A DNA stretch of 64,000 nucleotides from CAVVYA01 sp963752345 (GCA_963752345.1 CAVVYA010000015.1:124001-188000), one strand, 5' to 3'; positions 49,058 to 58,302 are shown, counted from the first letter of the stretch. Notes: generated from the sequence alone by a model not told the origin. Numbers and translations: made by a program.

Positions 49058-50452
49058 ATGTCAGCCAATCTCGCGGCGCTCCTCTATCTGCTGAGCTCCA
49101 TCCTGTTCATCATGGCGCTGCGCGGGCTGTCGAGCCCGGAAACCTCGCGGCGCGGCAATTATCTCGGCATGCTCGGCATGGCCATCGCGGTCGGCACCAC
49201 CATCGCGTCGCCGGGTGTCATGTCCTATGGCGAGATCCTGGCGGCGCTGGTGATTGGCGGCGCGGTCGGCGCGGTGACCGCGCGGCGCGTGCAGATGACC
49301 CAGATGCCGCAGCTCGTCGCCGCCTTCCACTCGCTGGTCGGTCTGGCCGCCGTGCTGGTCGCCGCCGCGGCGTTCTACAATCCGGCGGCCTATGGCATCG
49401 TCGATGCAACGGGGCAGCTCAAGTTCGCCTCGCGCATCGAGATGTCGCTCGGCATCGTCATCGGCGCGATCACCTTCTCCGGCTCGATCGTGGCCTTCGC
49501 CAAGCTCGCCGCGCTGGTCTCGGGCAACCCCTTGGTGTTCAAGGGCCAGCATCTGCTGAACCTCGTGCTTGGGCTGGTCATCCTCGGACTCATCGTGGCG
49601 TTCTGCATGAATCCGGACCCGCGCTGGTTCTGGGCCATGACGGCGCTCGCCTTCGTCGTCGGTTTCCTGATCATCCTGCCGATCGGCGGCGCCGACATGC
49701 CGGTGGTCGTCTCCATGCTCAACAGCTATTCCGGCTGGGCGGCGGCCGGCATCGGCTTCACGCTGGAGAACAACGCGCTGATCATCACCGGCGCTCTGGT
49801 CGGCTCGTCGGGCGCCATCCTCAGCTACATCATGTGCAAGGGGATGAACCGTTCGCTGTTCAACGTCATCCTCGGCGGCTTCGGCGGCGACGCCGCGGCG
49901 GCGGGTGGTCCGGGCAAATCCGAGCGGCCGGTCAAGTCGGGCAGCGCCGACGACGCGGCCTTCATCATGAAGAACGCCGGCAAGGTCATCATCGTGCCGG
50001 GCTACGGCATGGCGGTCGCCCAGGCGCAGCACGCGCTGCGCGAAATGGCCGACAAGCTCAAGGGGGAGGGCGTCGAAGTCTCCTACGCCATCCATCCGGT
50101 GGCCGGCCGCATGCCGGGCCATATGAACGTGCTGCTCGCCGAGGCCAACGTGCCCTACGACGAGGTGTTCGAGCTGGAGGAGATCAATTCCGCCTTCCAG
50201 ACCGCCGACGTCGCCTTCGTCATCGGCGCCAACGACGTGACCAACCCGGCGGCGCGCGACGATCCGCAAAGCCCGATCTACGGCATGCCGATCCTCGACG
50301 TCGACAAGGCCAAGACCGTGCTGTTCGTCAAGCGTTCGATGGCTTCGGGTTACGCCGGCGTCGACAACACCCTGTTCTATCGCGACAACACCATGATGCT
50401 GTTCGGCGACGCCAAGAAGATGTGCGAGGAGATCGTCAAAGGGCTCGGTTGA
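49058..50452 (+). CDS. pntB: NAD(P) transhydrogenase subunit beta (PntB)
   Basis: Membrane domain II plus NADP-binding domain III, 464 residues from ATG at 49058 (MSANLAALLYLLSS, the usual N-terminus). About nine hydrophobic segments are followed by the hydrophilic domain with IIVPGYGMAVAQAQHALRE near residue 310 and the conserved GANDVTNPAARDDP, MPILDVDKAK and KRSMASGYAGVDNTLFY. Full length. In-frame with pntAB because of the missing stop described there. A hairpin terminator follows. Confidence 0.95.
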   Translation: MSANLAALLYLLSSILFIMALRGLSSPETSRRGNYLGMLGMAIAVGTTIASPGVMSYGEILAALVIGGAVGAVTARRVQMTQMPQLVAAFHSLVGLAAVLVAAAAFYNPAAYGIVDATGQLKFASRIEMSLGIVIGAITFSGSIVAFAKLAALVSGNPLVFKGQHLLNLVLGLVILGLIVAFCMNPDPRWFWAMTALAFVVGFLIILPIGGADMPVVVSMLNSYSGWAAAGIGFTLENNALIITGALVGSSGAILSYIMCKGMNRSLFNVILGGFGGDAAAAGGPGKSERPVKSGSADDAAFIMKNAGKVIIVPGYGMAVAQAQHALREMADKLKGEGVEVSYAIHPVAGRMPGHMNVLLAEANVPYDEVFELEEINSAFQTADVAFVIGANDVTNPAARDDPQSPIYGMPILDVDKAKTVLFVKRSMASGYAGVDNTLFYRDNTMMLFGDAKKMCEEIVKGLG

Positions 50453-50477
50453 GTCTCAGCCCTTTACTCGAACAAAT

Positions 50478-50507
50478 AGCCGTTCCGGATGGGCGGCTTT
50501 TTGTTTG
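50478..50507 (+). terminator. Rho-independent terminator after pntB
   Basis: Stem AGCCGTTC / GGGCGGCT (50478-50485 with 50491-50498, with two G-T pairs) followed by TTTTTGTTT. It ends the pnt operon. Confidence 0.8.
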
Positions 50508-50578
50508 AGCGAAACGATTGCCGCGCGCCCGTCCGCTCCCTAGGTTTAAGGCTCGTTCCGCACAACCCGGAGGCCATC

Positions 50579-51016
50579 ATGGACAAGATCAAGCCGCTTT
50601 TCACCGCCACCGCGACGGCCACGGGGGGACGCAACGGGCATACCGAATCGAGCGACGGCATGGTCTCCGCCGACCTGTCGGTGCCGAAGGCGATGGGCGG
50701 GCCGGGTAAGCCCAACACGGCGACGCCCGAGCATCTGTTCGCGGCGGGCTACGCCGCCTGCTTCGGGGGCGCGCTCGATTTCACCGCCAAGCAGCACAAG
50801 AAAGATGCCAGCAAGGCCAAGGTCACCAGCGCGGTGTCGATCGGCCCGCGCGACGGCGGCGGCTTCGGCTTGGCGGTAAAGATGCGGGTCGAGGATAAAA
50901 GTCTGCCGCAGGCCGACCTCGAGTCGCTGGTCAAGGAAGCGCACGAGAAGATCTGCCCCTATTCGCACGCCACCCGCGGCAACGTCGACGTGCAGTTCGA
51001 GGTGGTCGGCGGCTGA
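50579..51016 (+). CDS. OsmC/Ohr family peroxiredoxin
   Basis: 145-residue Ohr-type organic hydroperoxide resistance protein. Features seen: LFTATATATGGRNGH at the N-terminus, PEHLFAAGYAACFGGALDF with the first catalytic cysteine near residue 61, and EKICPYSHATRGN with the second near 127. The protein uses a thiol pair to reduce fatty-acid hydroperoxides. ATG at 50579 follows GGAGG at the right spacing. It follows the pnt terminator, so it has its own transcript; in some bacteria these genes are controlled by OhrR, but no ohrR is visible. Confidence 0.9.
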   Translation: MDKIKPLFTATATATGGRNGHTESSDGMVSADLSVPKAMGGPGKPNTATPEHLFAAGYAACFGGALDFTAKQHKKDASKAKVTSAVSIGPRDGGGFGLAVKMRVEDKSLPQADLESLVKEAHEKICPYSHATRGNVDVQFEVVGG

Positions 51017-51046
51017 AGCGTCAGAGGCAATTCTCGCTCTTGGTCG

Positions 51047-51157
51047 TTACCATGCGTCCAGGTCGGTGGCCTCGCGGCGCTCCTCCTTACGGTGACGTTT
51101 CCAAAATTGGCGCTTCGTTTTGCGGAGATGTCTCCACCACTCCGGCGGAGCGACCAA
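51047..51157 (-). CDS. Small Trp/Arg-rich protein, probable new small gene
   Basis: 36-residue basic protein read from TTG at 51157: it begins VAPPEWWRHLRKTKR, continues QFWKRHRKEERRE, and ends ATDLDAW. AAGGA lies seven bases upstream of the TTG, an ideal ribosome site. The composition (four Trp, ten Arg, three Lys, adjacent PPEWW) is far from chance translation of GC-rich DNA. It lies after the rpsU terminator on the same strand. It resembles small PEWW-HLR-FWKR proteins I associate with alphaproteobacteria, but I cannot name a family. Shorter than usual ORF cutoffs. Confidence 0.5.
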   Translation of the reverse strand: MVAPPEWWRHLRKTKRQFWKRHRKEERREATDLDAW

Positions 51158-51253
51158 GTAGCCGTCCTTGACCTGTGCCAGCGCTCGACCTTGTGTGTGC
51201 GGTGCGGGGAAACGGGGCGGATTTGTCCCGCAGGCCTAAGATACGCTACTCAA

Positions 51254-51288
51254 CAAAAAACCCCCGGCGCTTTCGCATCGGGGGTCTT
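51254..51288 (-). terminator. Rho-independent terminator after rpsU
   Basis: On the minus strand a short GC stem (ACCCCCG pairing with CGGGGGT) followed by TTTTTT. It ends rpsU. Positions 51254-51288 on the plus strand read AAAAAACCCCCGG...CGGGGGTCTTT. Confidence 0.85.
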
Positions 51289-51308
51289 TCAAACTCAGTC
51301 CGCAAGGC

Positions 51309-51521
51309 CTAGAAGCCTTCGCGCTCCATGCGCTTGCGCAGCAGCTTGCGATAGCGGCGCACGGCCTCGGCATGTTCGCGGGCGCGGCGCTCGGACGGCT
51401 TCTCGTAGTTCCGGCGCATCTTCATTTCGCGGTAAATCCCCTCGCGCTGCATCTTCTTCTTGAGTGCGCGCAAGGCTTGATCGACGTTGTTGTCCTTAAC
51501 GTGTACCTGCAAGTGGCTCAC
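51309..51521 (-). CDS. rpsU: 30S ribosomal protein S21
   Basis: 70-residue ribosomal protein S21, small-subunit protein involved in mRNA initiation. It contains QVHVKDNNVDQALRALKKKM, then REGIYREMKMRRNYEKPSER with a basic arginine-rich C-terminal half, which is typical of alphaproteobacterial S21. The GTG at 51521 is the natural start (SHLQVHV), and the longer ORF upstream to 51593 has no support. A terminator follows. Confidence 0.95.
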   Translation of the reverse strand: MSHLQVHVKDNNVDQALRALKKKMQREGIYREMKMRRNYEKPSERRAREHAEAVRRYRKLLRKRMEREGF

Positions 51522-51827
51522 CGCTCCTTCGGGCGTTCCGTTCGTGGTCTGCCACATTGGGGGCCAGGGGTCACAGAACGGGGTCAAATCCAATCATCCC
51601 GGAGCCCAGGGCTTCGAGAGAGGTGCGGCTTGTATCACAAGCATTTAAGCCCGGCAAGAGCCCTGTTTCCGGTATGGGATTCATCGCTTTGTGCCGCTTT
51701 TCAGGGCATTAATCGACCCGCCACGGCCGAACAGCCGCGGTCATAGCCCGTTCATCGGCAGGCCGATGCGCCCGGCGGGTTACCCCAGCGTTTCGTCCGG
51801 CTGAGCTGGCATGCCCCCTGCCGCCGG

Positions 51828-52139
51828 TCAGCGCTGTTTGTCGCCGCGCGCTTTGCCAGCCAGGCTATGCTGGATTTCACTGACAGTGGCCCGGGTGAGT
51901 TCGATTTCCTGCTGCAGCTCCTGGGCGACTTCGCCACCCTGCTGCTGGTCGGGATCACCCTCCGCCTGCAACCCGCGCGCCTTGAACTCGAGGTTGGTGG
52001 CGCGCCGTTCGAGGTCTTCCGCATAGGCCATGATGGCCTTCATGGCATCCTCGTCGATGGTCGACCGGGCGAGCCGACGGGTGCGCTCCGCGCGGGCGCG
52101 AATCGCCCGGGCCTCGTCCAATAAAAGCGGCTTCTTCAT
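51828..52139 (-). CDS. Small charged coiled-coil hypothetical protein
   Basis: 103 residues, almost entirely charged and helical (ARAIRARAERTRRLARSTID, ATNLEFKARGLQAEGD, AQELQQEIELTRATVSEIQ). It opens MKKPLLLDEARAI. The heptad-like spacing suggests a coiled coil. No membrane segment or known domain. Isolated between rpsU and the next TctC gene, with the ATG 5' region open. Real coding is likely from amino-acid pattern, function unknown. Confidence 0.6.
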   Translation of the reverse strand: MKKPLLLDEARAIRARAERTRRLARSTIDEDAMKAIMAYAEDLERRATNLEFKARGLQAEGDPDQQQGGEVAQELQQEIELTRATVSEIQHSLAGKARGDKQR

Positions 52140-52412
52140 TGTCTTGATGAAGCAATGTTTTGGCGTTTCCCGAATTTACAGTGTCTGTATTTCGAATCAT
52201 CAGGTCATGTCAAGATGTCGGATCGCGACCGGCAATACTTCGCACGCCTGTCTGGTACCGTCCGCGACACGGGTTGACATGCGCCTTATTGCCAGCCCAT
52301 GCGGAGGGTGCCACACTTCGCCGGTCAATAAGGGCAGGCTCCGTCCAGCGGAGATCGTCCGCGCGGCCGGCGGTTGATAAAGCGAAGCTGCCCCCGAAAA
52401 CGGGAGGCTGAA

Positions 52413-53492
52413 ATGAACATCGCGTGGTACCGCCGGGGGACGTCAAGGGCCCTGGCCGTCGGCATGTCGGGTCTCGGGATCTGGACATTCGCGGGATTGC
52501 CAAGCACGCCGGTCAGCGCGCAATCGGGGCCCGCCAATTCCTCGGTCGAGGATTTCTATCGCGGCAAGCAATACAAGGTGCTGGTCGGCTCGACGCCGGG
52601 CGGCGGCAACGATCTGTTCGCCCGCATGTTCGCCAAGCATTTCGGCAAGCACGTGCCGGGCAATCCCACATGGGCCGTGGTCAACATGCCGGGCGCCGGC
52701 GGTCTGCTGGTCACCCAGCAGATCTACAAGCTGCAGCCGAAGGACGGCTCGGTGGTCGCCGCCGTGCAGCGCGGCGTGCCGCTCGAGCCGCTGCTGTCGG
52801 GCAAGGATCTGCAATACGATTCGCAGAAGATGAAATGGCTCGGCAGCCTGAACAAGGAAACCAATCTCATCATCGCCTGGCACACGGCGAAGGTGAAGAC
52901 CGCCGACGACTTGTTCAAGTACGAATTCATCGCCGGCTCGTCGGGCGGCGGCGCCGACAGCCTGACCTATCCACGCCTGCTCAACAAGACGCTCGGTACC
53001 AAGTTCAAGGTGATCACCGGCTATGCCGGCGGCGAGGAACAGTCGCTTGCCATGGAGCGCGGCGAGACGGACGGGCGCGCCAGCGTGCCGTGGACGACGG
53101 TGCGCGCCAATCACAGCGACTGGCTGCGCGACAAGAAGATCAACATCATCGTGCAGATGGCGCTGGAGCGCGATCCGGAACTGCCCGACGTGCCAAACGT
53201 GATCGAATACGTCAAAGATCCGAAGGACCGGCAGGTGTTCGAGCTGCTGTTCGCGCGCCAGGAAACCGGCCGGCCCTACGCCGTGCCGCCGGAGATTCCG
53301 GCTGACCGGCTCGCCGCCCTGCGCGCGGCTTTCATCGCGACGGCCAAGGATCCGGAATTCATCAAGGACATGGAGCAGCGCGGCGGCTCGGTCGAGCTGC
53401 TGAACGGCGAGGACATGGAAAGGCTCGTCGCCCGCCTTTACCGCACGCCCGAGGACGTGGTCCGCATGGCGCGCGAGGTGCTGCGCGACTGA
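52413..53492 (+). CDS. TctC-family substrate-binding protein (solitary)
   Basis: 359-residue periplasmic Bug/TctC protein. Signal region SGLGIWTFAGLPSTPVSAQ; mature part opens SVEDFYRGKQYKVLVGSTPG, then GGGNDLFARMFAKHF and NMPGAGGLLVTQQI. The Tyr of GGGYD is Asn here (GGGND), a difference from the other three and perhaps a changed ligand pocket. ATG at 52413 has GGGAGG upstream. No transporter membrane genes are adjacent. A strong hairpin follows. Confidence 0.88.
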   Translation: MNIAWYRRGTSRALAVGMSGLGIWTFAGLPSTPVSAQSGPANSSVEDFYRGKQYKVLVGSTPGGGNDLFARMFAKHFGKHVPGNPTWAVVNMPGAGGLLVTQQIYKLQPKDGSVVAAVQRGVPLEPLLSGKDLQYDSQKMKWLGSLNKETNLIIAWHTAKVKTADDLFKYEFIAGSSGGGADSLTYPRLLNKTLGTKFKVITGYAGGEEQSLAMERGETDGRASVPWTTVRANHSDWLRDKKINIIVQMALERDPELPDVPNVIEYVKDPKDRQVFELLFARQETGRPYAVPPEIPADRLAALRAAFIATAKDPEFIKDMEQRGGSVELLNGEDMERLVARLYRTPEDVVRMAREVLRD

Positions 53493-53511
53493 AATCGCCC
53501 GCGCGGCTCGG

Positions 53512-53550
53512 TTGAAAGAAGGCCGACTCACGGCGCGGGCCTTCTTTCAA
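53512..53550 (+). terminator. Perfect hairpin terminator
   Basis: 13-bp perfect inverted repeat TTGAAAGAAGGCC / GGCCTTCTTTCAA (53512-53524 with 53538-53550) just after the TctC gene. T-rich right arm rather than a separate T tract. Confidence 0.75.
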
Positions 53551-53697
53551 CATCGATCTCGGCACCGAGGGGGCGCCCCCGATCGATCGCGGCATGAGAA
53601 CTTCATGACCGGGCCACGGCAACCCGTGACCGCCGTGTGTCGCGCGCCATGCCCCATCGCCTTTGATTTTGGCGCAGAGCGGCGCCATATTGAATCC

Positions 53698-54294
53698 ATG
53701 GCTATTCTCAAAATCGCCCGTATGGGCCACCCCGTGTTACGCGGCCGCGCACAGCCGGTCGAGGACCCCACCGCGCCGGAAATCCGCCGCCTGATCGAGG
53801 ACATGCTGGAAACCATGGACGACGCCGACGGCGTCGGCCTGGCCGCCCCCCAGGTCCATGTGCCGCTGCGCCTGGTCGTGTTTCGCCTGCCGCCCGAACG
53901 GCTGAGTCCGGGCGAGCATGGCGATGAGCGCATCGCCGATGCCGCCGAGGCGGCCGGGAGCGCCGAAGACGTGCCGATGGCGCTGATCAACCCGGTGCTC
54001 GAGCCGCTCGGTCCCGAGCAGGAACTCGGCTGGGAGGGCTGCCTGTCGGTGCCCGGCCTGCGCGGCGTGGTGCCGCGCTTCACCCGGCTGCGCTACCGGG
54101 CGCTCGACGTCTCGGGCCGGCCCTTCGAACGGACCGCCGAGGGTTTCCATGCCCGGGTGGTGCAGCACGAATGCGACCATCTGGAGGGCATTCTCTATCC
54201 CATGCGCATGACCGACCTCAGCCTGTTGGGCTTCGAGCCGGAAATGTCGCGCTATCCGCTGACCAACCGCACCAGCGAACAGGCGGGGTCATGA
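53698..54294 (+). CDS. def: Peptide deformylase family protein
   Basis: 198 residues, removes the formyl group from new proteins. Three defining motifs are intact: GVGLAAPQV near residue 46, EGCLSVPGLRG near 114 (metal-binding cysteine), and QHECDHLEG near 156 (the two histidines and the glutamate). Between the first and second motif is an insertion of about 25 residues (PPERLSPGEHGDERIADAAE) that makes it longer than the usual 170-180. The protein begins right at ATG 53698. The stop overlaps the COQ9 gene by four bases. It may be a second, divergent deformylase, since the essential def is normally beside fmt, which is not here. Confidence 0.87.
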   Translation: MAILKIARMGHPVLRGRAQPVEDPTAPEIRRLIEDMLETMDDADGVGLAAPQVHVPLRLVVFRLPPERLSPGEHGDERIADAAEAAGSAEDVPMALINPVLEPLGPEQELGWEGCLSVPGLRGVVPRFTRLRYRALDVSGRPFERTAEGFHARVVQHECDHLEGILYPMRMTDLSLLGFEPEMSRYPLTNRTSEQAGS

Positions 54295-55124
54295 GCGAGC
54301 AGCCGGGCCTCCATGAACCATCCGAATCCGGCGAATTGCCGGCTCTGAGGCGCCGTCTGCTGGCCGGGATGCTGCGCCACGCCCCGTTCGACGGCTGGAC
54401 CGAGAAGGCCTTGGCCGCGGCGGCGCGCGACGAGGGGGTGACGCCCGCCATGGCCGCGGTGGCCTTCCAGGGCGGACCGGCCGAGGTCGCCGAATTCTTC
54501 AATACCGAAGCCGACCGGGAGATGGCCGAGGCGGTCGAGGCCGCCCTTGCCCAGGCCGCCGAAGCCCCGGTTGCCACCTTTCCGTCGGCCGACGCGGTCG
54601 CGGCCGGGGCGGTCGGAATGGTCCCCGTCGGCGCTCGTTCGATCGGGCTCAAGATCCGCGAGCGGGTGACGCTCGCCGTGCGCACCCGGCTGCTGCAGCA
54701 TGCCGCCCAGCGCGAAGCCCTGCGGGCGCTGGCCAGCTTCCTCGCCATGCCGGCCCATGTCGGTCTGGCCAGCCGCTCCCTGTGGCGCACGGTGGATGCC
54801 ATGTGGCGCGCCGTCGGCGATACCTCGACGGACTACAACTACTATACCAAGCGTGCTTTGCTGGCCGGCGTCTATGGGTCGACGGTCCTGGTCTGGCTCG
54901 ACGATAGTTCGGAGGGCTTTGCCGACACCTTCGCCTTCCTCGACCGCCGGATCGGCGATGTCATGGCGATCGAGCGCGGCAAGGCCCGCCTGCAACAGAG
55001 CCTGGGCGCGCTGTTTCATGAGGTTGGCGCGGTCTGGCGCGGTCCGGCCCGCGGCTATCCCCAGGCTGATCCGGTGGCACGGGGCCGGCGAACCTCGCCG
55101 GGCGATCGCGGACCGGCGACTTAA
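54291..55124 (+). CDS. COQ9 family protein
   Basis: 277-residue COQ9 homologue. COQ9 binds isoprenoid lipids and assists COQ7 in ubiquinone synthesis; the bacterial proteins have a TetR-like fold without the DNA-binding function. Conserved features include LLAGMLRHAPFDGWTEKALAA near residue 20 and the DTSTDYNYYTKRALLAGVYG segment near 180, together with TVLVWLDDSSEGFADTFAFL. Four-base overlap with the deformylase gene implies coupled translation. The last ~30 residues are low complexity and may not be natural. Confidence 0.88.
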   Translation: MSEQPGLHEPSESGELPALRRRLLAGMLRHAPFDGWTEKALAAAARDEGVTPAMAAVAFQGGPAEVAEFFNTEADREMAEAVEAALAQAAEAPVATFPSADAVAAGAVGMVPVGARSIGLKIRERVTLAVRTRLLQHAAQREALRALASFLAMPAHVGLASRSLWRTVDAMWRAVGDTSTDYNYYTKRALLAGVYGSTVLVWLDDSSEGFADTFAFLDRRIGDVMAIERGKARLQQSLGALFHEVGAVWRGPARGYPQADPVARGRRTSPGDRGPAT

Positions 55125-55197
55125 GGTGCCGGCGCAGCCGCGACCGCTCGACACCCGCTTTTATTCAGCTAGAATTCACACTTTCCGCAGCAATTAA

Positions 55198-55225
55198 GGC
55201 GGCCTCGGATATCCCGGGGGCCGCC
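55198..55225 (+). terminator. Possible hairpin after the COQ9 gene
   Basis: 7-bp inverted repeat GGCGGCC / GGCCGCC (55198-55204 with 55219-55225), no T tract. Weak evidence. The remaining 180 bases to the next gene show no gene or motif that I can identify. Confidence 0.3.
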
Positions 55226-55403
55226 GGACGACACGCCCGTCGCTCAGTTTTGCTCACATATCAGCCATGCGTTCGACACGCGTCCCTACGCTGGACGGAA
55301 TTCTTGAAAATGCCTAAATTCGGCCCTGTTTACAGGCCATATCTGGCGCGTCATCAACAGCCACTCCTACCGCGTTCCAGGGTTTGAGCGTCTTTCAAGG
55401 AAA

Positions 55404-58224
55404 ATGAGAACGATGCGTGCTTCCAGTTTGGTAGCTGCGACACTGATCTTGTGTGCCAATCTTGCGGTTTGGACATTCGCCAACCGTCCCTACGAGCCAG
55501 AGCAATCCTGGATCGGCACCATCAATGGCGTTTCTTTCAGCCCTTATCAGCGCGGGCAGGATGCGAACGAGGGTCGTCACCCGAGTTCAGCCGATATCAA
55601 TCGCGATCTGCGCCTGCTGTCCAATCATGTCGGGTCGGTGCGCACCTACACGGCGCTCGACGGCATCGAGGAAGTGCCGCGGCTGGCGCGCGACTATGGA
55701 CTCAAGGTTACAGCCGGCGCCTGGATCGGCACCGATGAAGAGAAGAACAAGGCGGAAATCGCCAGCCTCATCCGCATGGCGCGCGCGCATCGCAACGTCG
55801 ACCGGCTGATCGTCGGCAACGAAGCGATTCTGCGCGCCGACATCACCGTCGAAGAACTCATTCAGCAGTTGCGCAAGGTGCGCAAGGCCGTGCGCCGCCC
55901 GATCTCGACCGCGGAGCCCTGGCACGTCTGGATCGCCCATCCCGAACTCGTGCGGGAAGTCGACTTCATGGCGGTCCATCTGCTGCCTTACTGGGAAGGC
56001 TTGCCGGTCGACAAGGCCGTCGACTACGTGCTGCAGCGCTATTACGAGTTGAAGAGCGCCTACCCGGGCAAGAAGATCGTCATTTCGGAAGTGGGCTGGC
56101 CGAGCCAAGGCAAGACGCGCGACGGCGCCGAGGCGAGCACCGTCAACGAGGCGCGCTTCCTGCGCGAATTCCTCAATGCAGCCAAGATCCACGACATCGA
56201 CTACTTCATCATGGAAGCCTTCGACCAGCCGTGGAAGCAGTCGTTCGAAGGTTCGGTCGGCGGCTATTGGGGCATCTACGACGTCGATCGCGAGCCGAAG
56301 TTCGAGCTTGCGGGCCCGGTGGAAGAGCGTCCGTACTGGCCGCTTGATGGCCGGCTTCTCGGTGGTTCTCGGGCTCGCCGCCATGCTGTGGTTCCTGCCG
56401 CGCTACGGCCATATCGCATTCGTCGGCCGGCTGTTCTACGCCGCCGTGCTGCAGTCCGTGGTCTCCGGCTCGGTGTGGATCGCCGTGCAGGTGTTCTATC
56501 AATACCTGACGCCGGTTCAGGCCACCGTGCTCGGCCTGCTGGTCGCCTCCCAGGTCATCCTCGCGATCACGCTCCTGTCGGAGGGCTTCCAGCTCGTCGA
56601 ACTGGTGTGGGCCAAGCTGCGCCGCAAGATCACGCCGGTGAATTCTGCCGCGCTGCCGGAGAGCTACCGCCTGCCCAAGGTGTCGCTGCACCTGCCGATC
56701 TACAACGAGCCGCCGCAGATGGTGATGCGCACGCTCGAAAGCCTGTCGCGTCTCGACTACCCGGATTTCGAGGTGCTGGTCATCGACAACAACACCAAGG
56801 ACCCGGCGGTGTGGCAGCCGGTCGAAGCCTATTGCGCCAATCTCGGCGCGCGCTTCCGCTTCTTCCATCTCGACCCCTGCCCGGGCTTCAAGGCCGGCGC
56901 GCTCAACTTCGCGCTCGCCCATACCGCACCCGATGCGGAAGTGGTCGGCGTCGTCGACAGCGACTACGTCGTGCGCGAGGACTGGCTGAAGAGCCTGGTG
57001 CCCTATTTCGCGCGGCCGGAAGTCGGCTTCGTGCAGGCGCCGCAGGATCATCGCGAATGGGAAGGCCATCCGTTCAAGACGATGATCAACTGGGAATATG
57101 CCGGCTTCTTCCAGATCGGCATGGTCCACCGCAACGAGCGCAACGCCATCATTCAGCACGGCACCATGACGCTGATCCGCAAGGAAGCATTGGAGAAGGT
57201 CGGCCGCTGGGGCGAGTGGTGCATCTGCGAGGACGCGGAGCTCGGCCTGCGTCTGATGGAGCACGGCTACGAGTCGCTCTACACCAACGAGACCTTCGGC
57301 CAGGGCCTGACGCCCGATTCGTTCACCGGCTACAAGAAGCAGCGTTTCCGCTGGGTGTTCGGCGCGACGCAGATCATGCGCGGCCACTGGCGCGACCTGC
57401 TGTTGCCGCGTCCGGGCTCCAAGCTGACCTGGGCGCAGCGCTATCACTTCATCGCCGGCTGGCTGCCGTGGGCCGCCGACCTGCTGCACCTCGGGTTCCT
57501 GGTCTGCGCCATCGGCTGGACCGTTGGCCTGGTTACTTTCCCCAAGCACGTCGAATTCCCGCTCGCCATCTTCATGGTGCCGGCGATGGGCGTGATGATG
57601 ATGAAGTTCCTCGCCGCCATCTGGCTCTACCAGGCGAAGGTGCCCTGCACGCTCGGTCAGCGCTTCGCCGCCGCCGTCGCGGCCATGGGCCTGAGCTATA
57701 CCGTGGCGCGCGGCATCATGGCCGGCATACGGTCCGCCCATACGCCGTTCTTCCGCACCCCCAAGTGCGAGGACAAGCCCGCCCTGACCCAGGGTTTCCT
57801 GATGGCATGGCAGGAAATGACGCTGTTCGGTCTTGCCCTGCTCGCGGGTCTCGCCACCTTCGTGGCCTATGGCCCTTACAATCAGGAGGCCAAGCTCTGG
57901 ATCCTGATGCTGGTGGTGCAGTCGATTCCCTATGGCGCCGCGCTCGCCACCTCGCTGGTGGCGGCTCTGCCCGGCTTCCGCCGCGCCGTTCCCGCGCCGA
58001 TCGTCGCGCCGGCCTTGCCGCCGCAGTCGGCTGCTTTGCCGCAGTCGGCCCTCGGTTCGACGGGCCTCGCCGCGTCCGGCCTGGCCACCACCGTGCTCGC
58101 TTCGATGATGGGCGCCGAGGACCGGGGTTCGCAGCCGATCGTGGTGCCGGCCAATCTGGCCTCCGCCGCGCTGGCTTCGAATGAACTCAGCGCTCAGCGC
58201 CGAGGCGTGACGCTGCCCAACTGA
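55404..58224 (+). pseudogene. Beta-(1,3)-glucan synthase-like protein (GH17 + GT2, NdvB type), frameshifted
   Basis: Membrane protein with an N-terminal GH17 domain outside and a processive GT2 synthase. GH17 part: residues ~35-300, with NEA (proton donor) and the signature IVISEVGWPSQG (nucleophile Glu). At about 56340 the frame breaks; the second half continues one frame over from GRLMAGFSVVLGLAAMLWF, with membrane segments, the GT2 core (LVIDNNTKDP, VVDSDYV, EDAELGLRL, QRFRW) and more segments. The expected full protein is about 940 residues. This fused type makes cyclic or linear beta-1,3/1,6-glucans in Bradyrhizobium-like bacteria, where it matters for osmotic adaptation and symbiosis. 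The C-terminal tail (APALPPQSAALPQSAL) is low complexity. Confidence 0.88.
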
Positions 58225-58248
58225 TCCTCCGAATCCGGAGACGACGTA

Positions 58249-58282
58249 AAAAGGGCGCGGGTTCATTCCCGCGCCCTTTTCG
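58249..58282. terminator. Bidirectional terminator
   Basis: Perfect 13-bp stem (58249-58261 with 58268-58280) with A run before and T run after, so it can serve the glucan synthase and the convergent purK. Confidence 0.9.
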
Positions 58283-58302
58283 TTGTCGAAATCGTTGCGC
58301 CG

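Noticed and set aside
51047..51157. Extending the small Trp-rich gene to an upstream CTG
   Set aside because: The upstream residues (PRFPAPHTQGRALAQ) look unlike protein and there is no ribosome site; TTG with AAGGA is better.
55198..55225. Terminator after the COQ9 gene
   Set aside because: The stem is only 7 bp and lacks a T tract, so I list it only as a weak hairpin.
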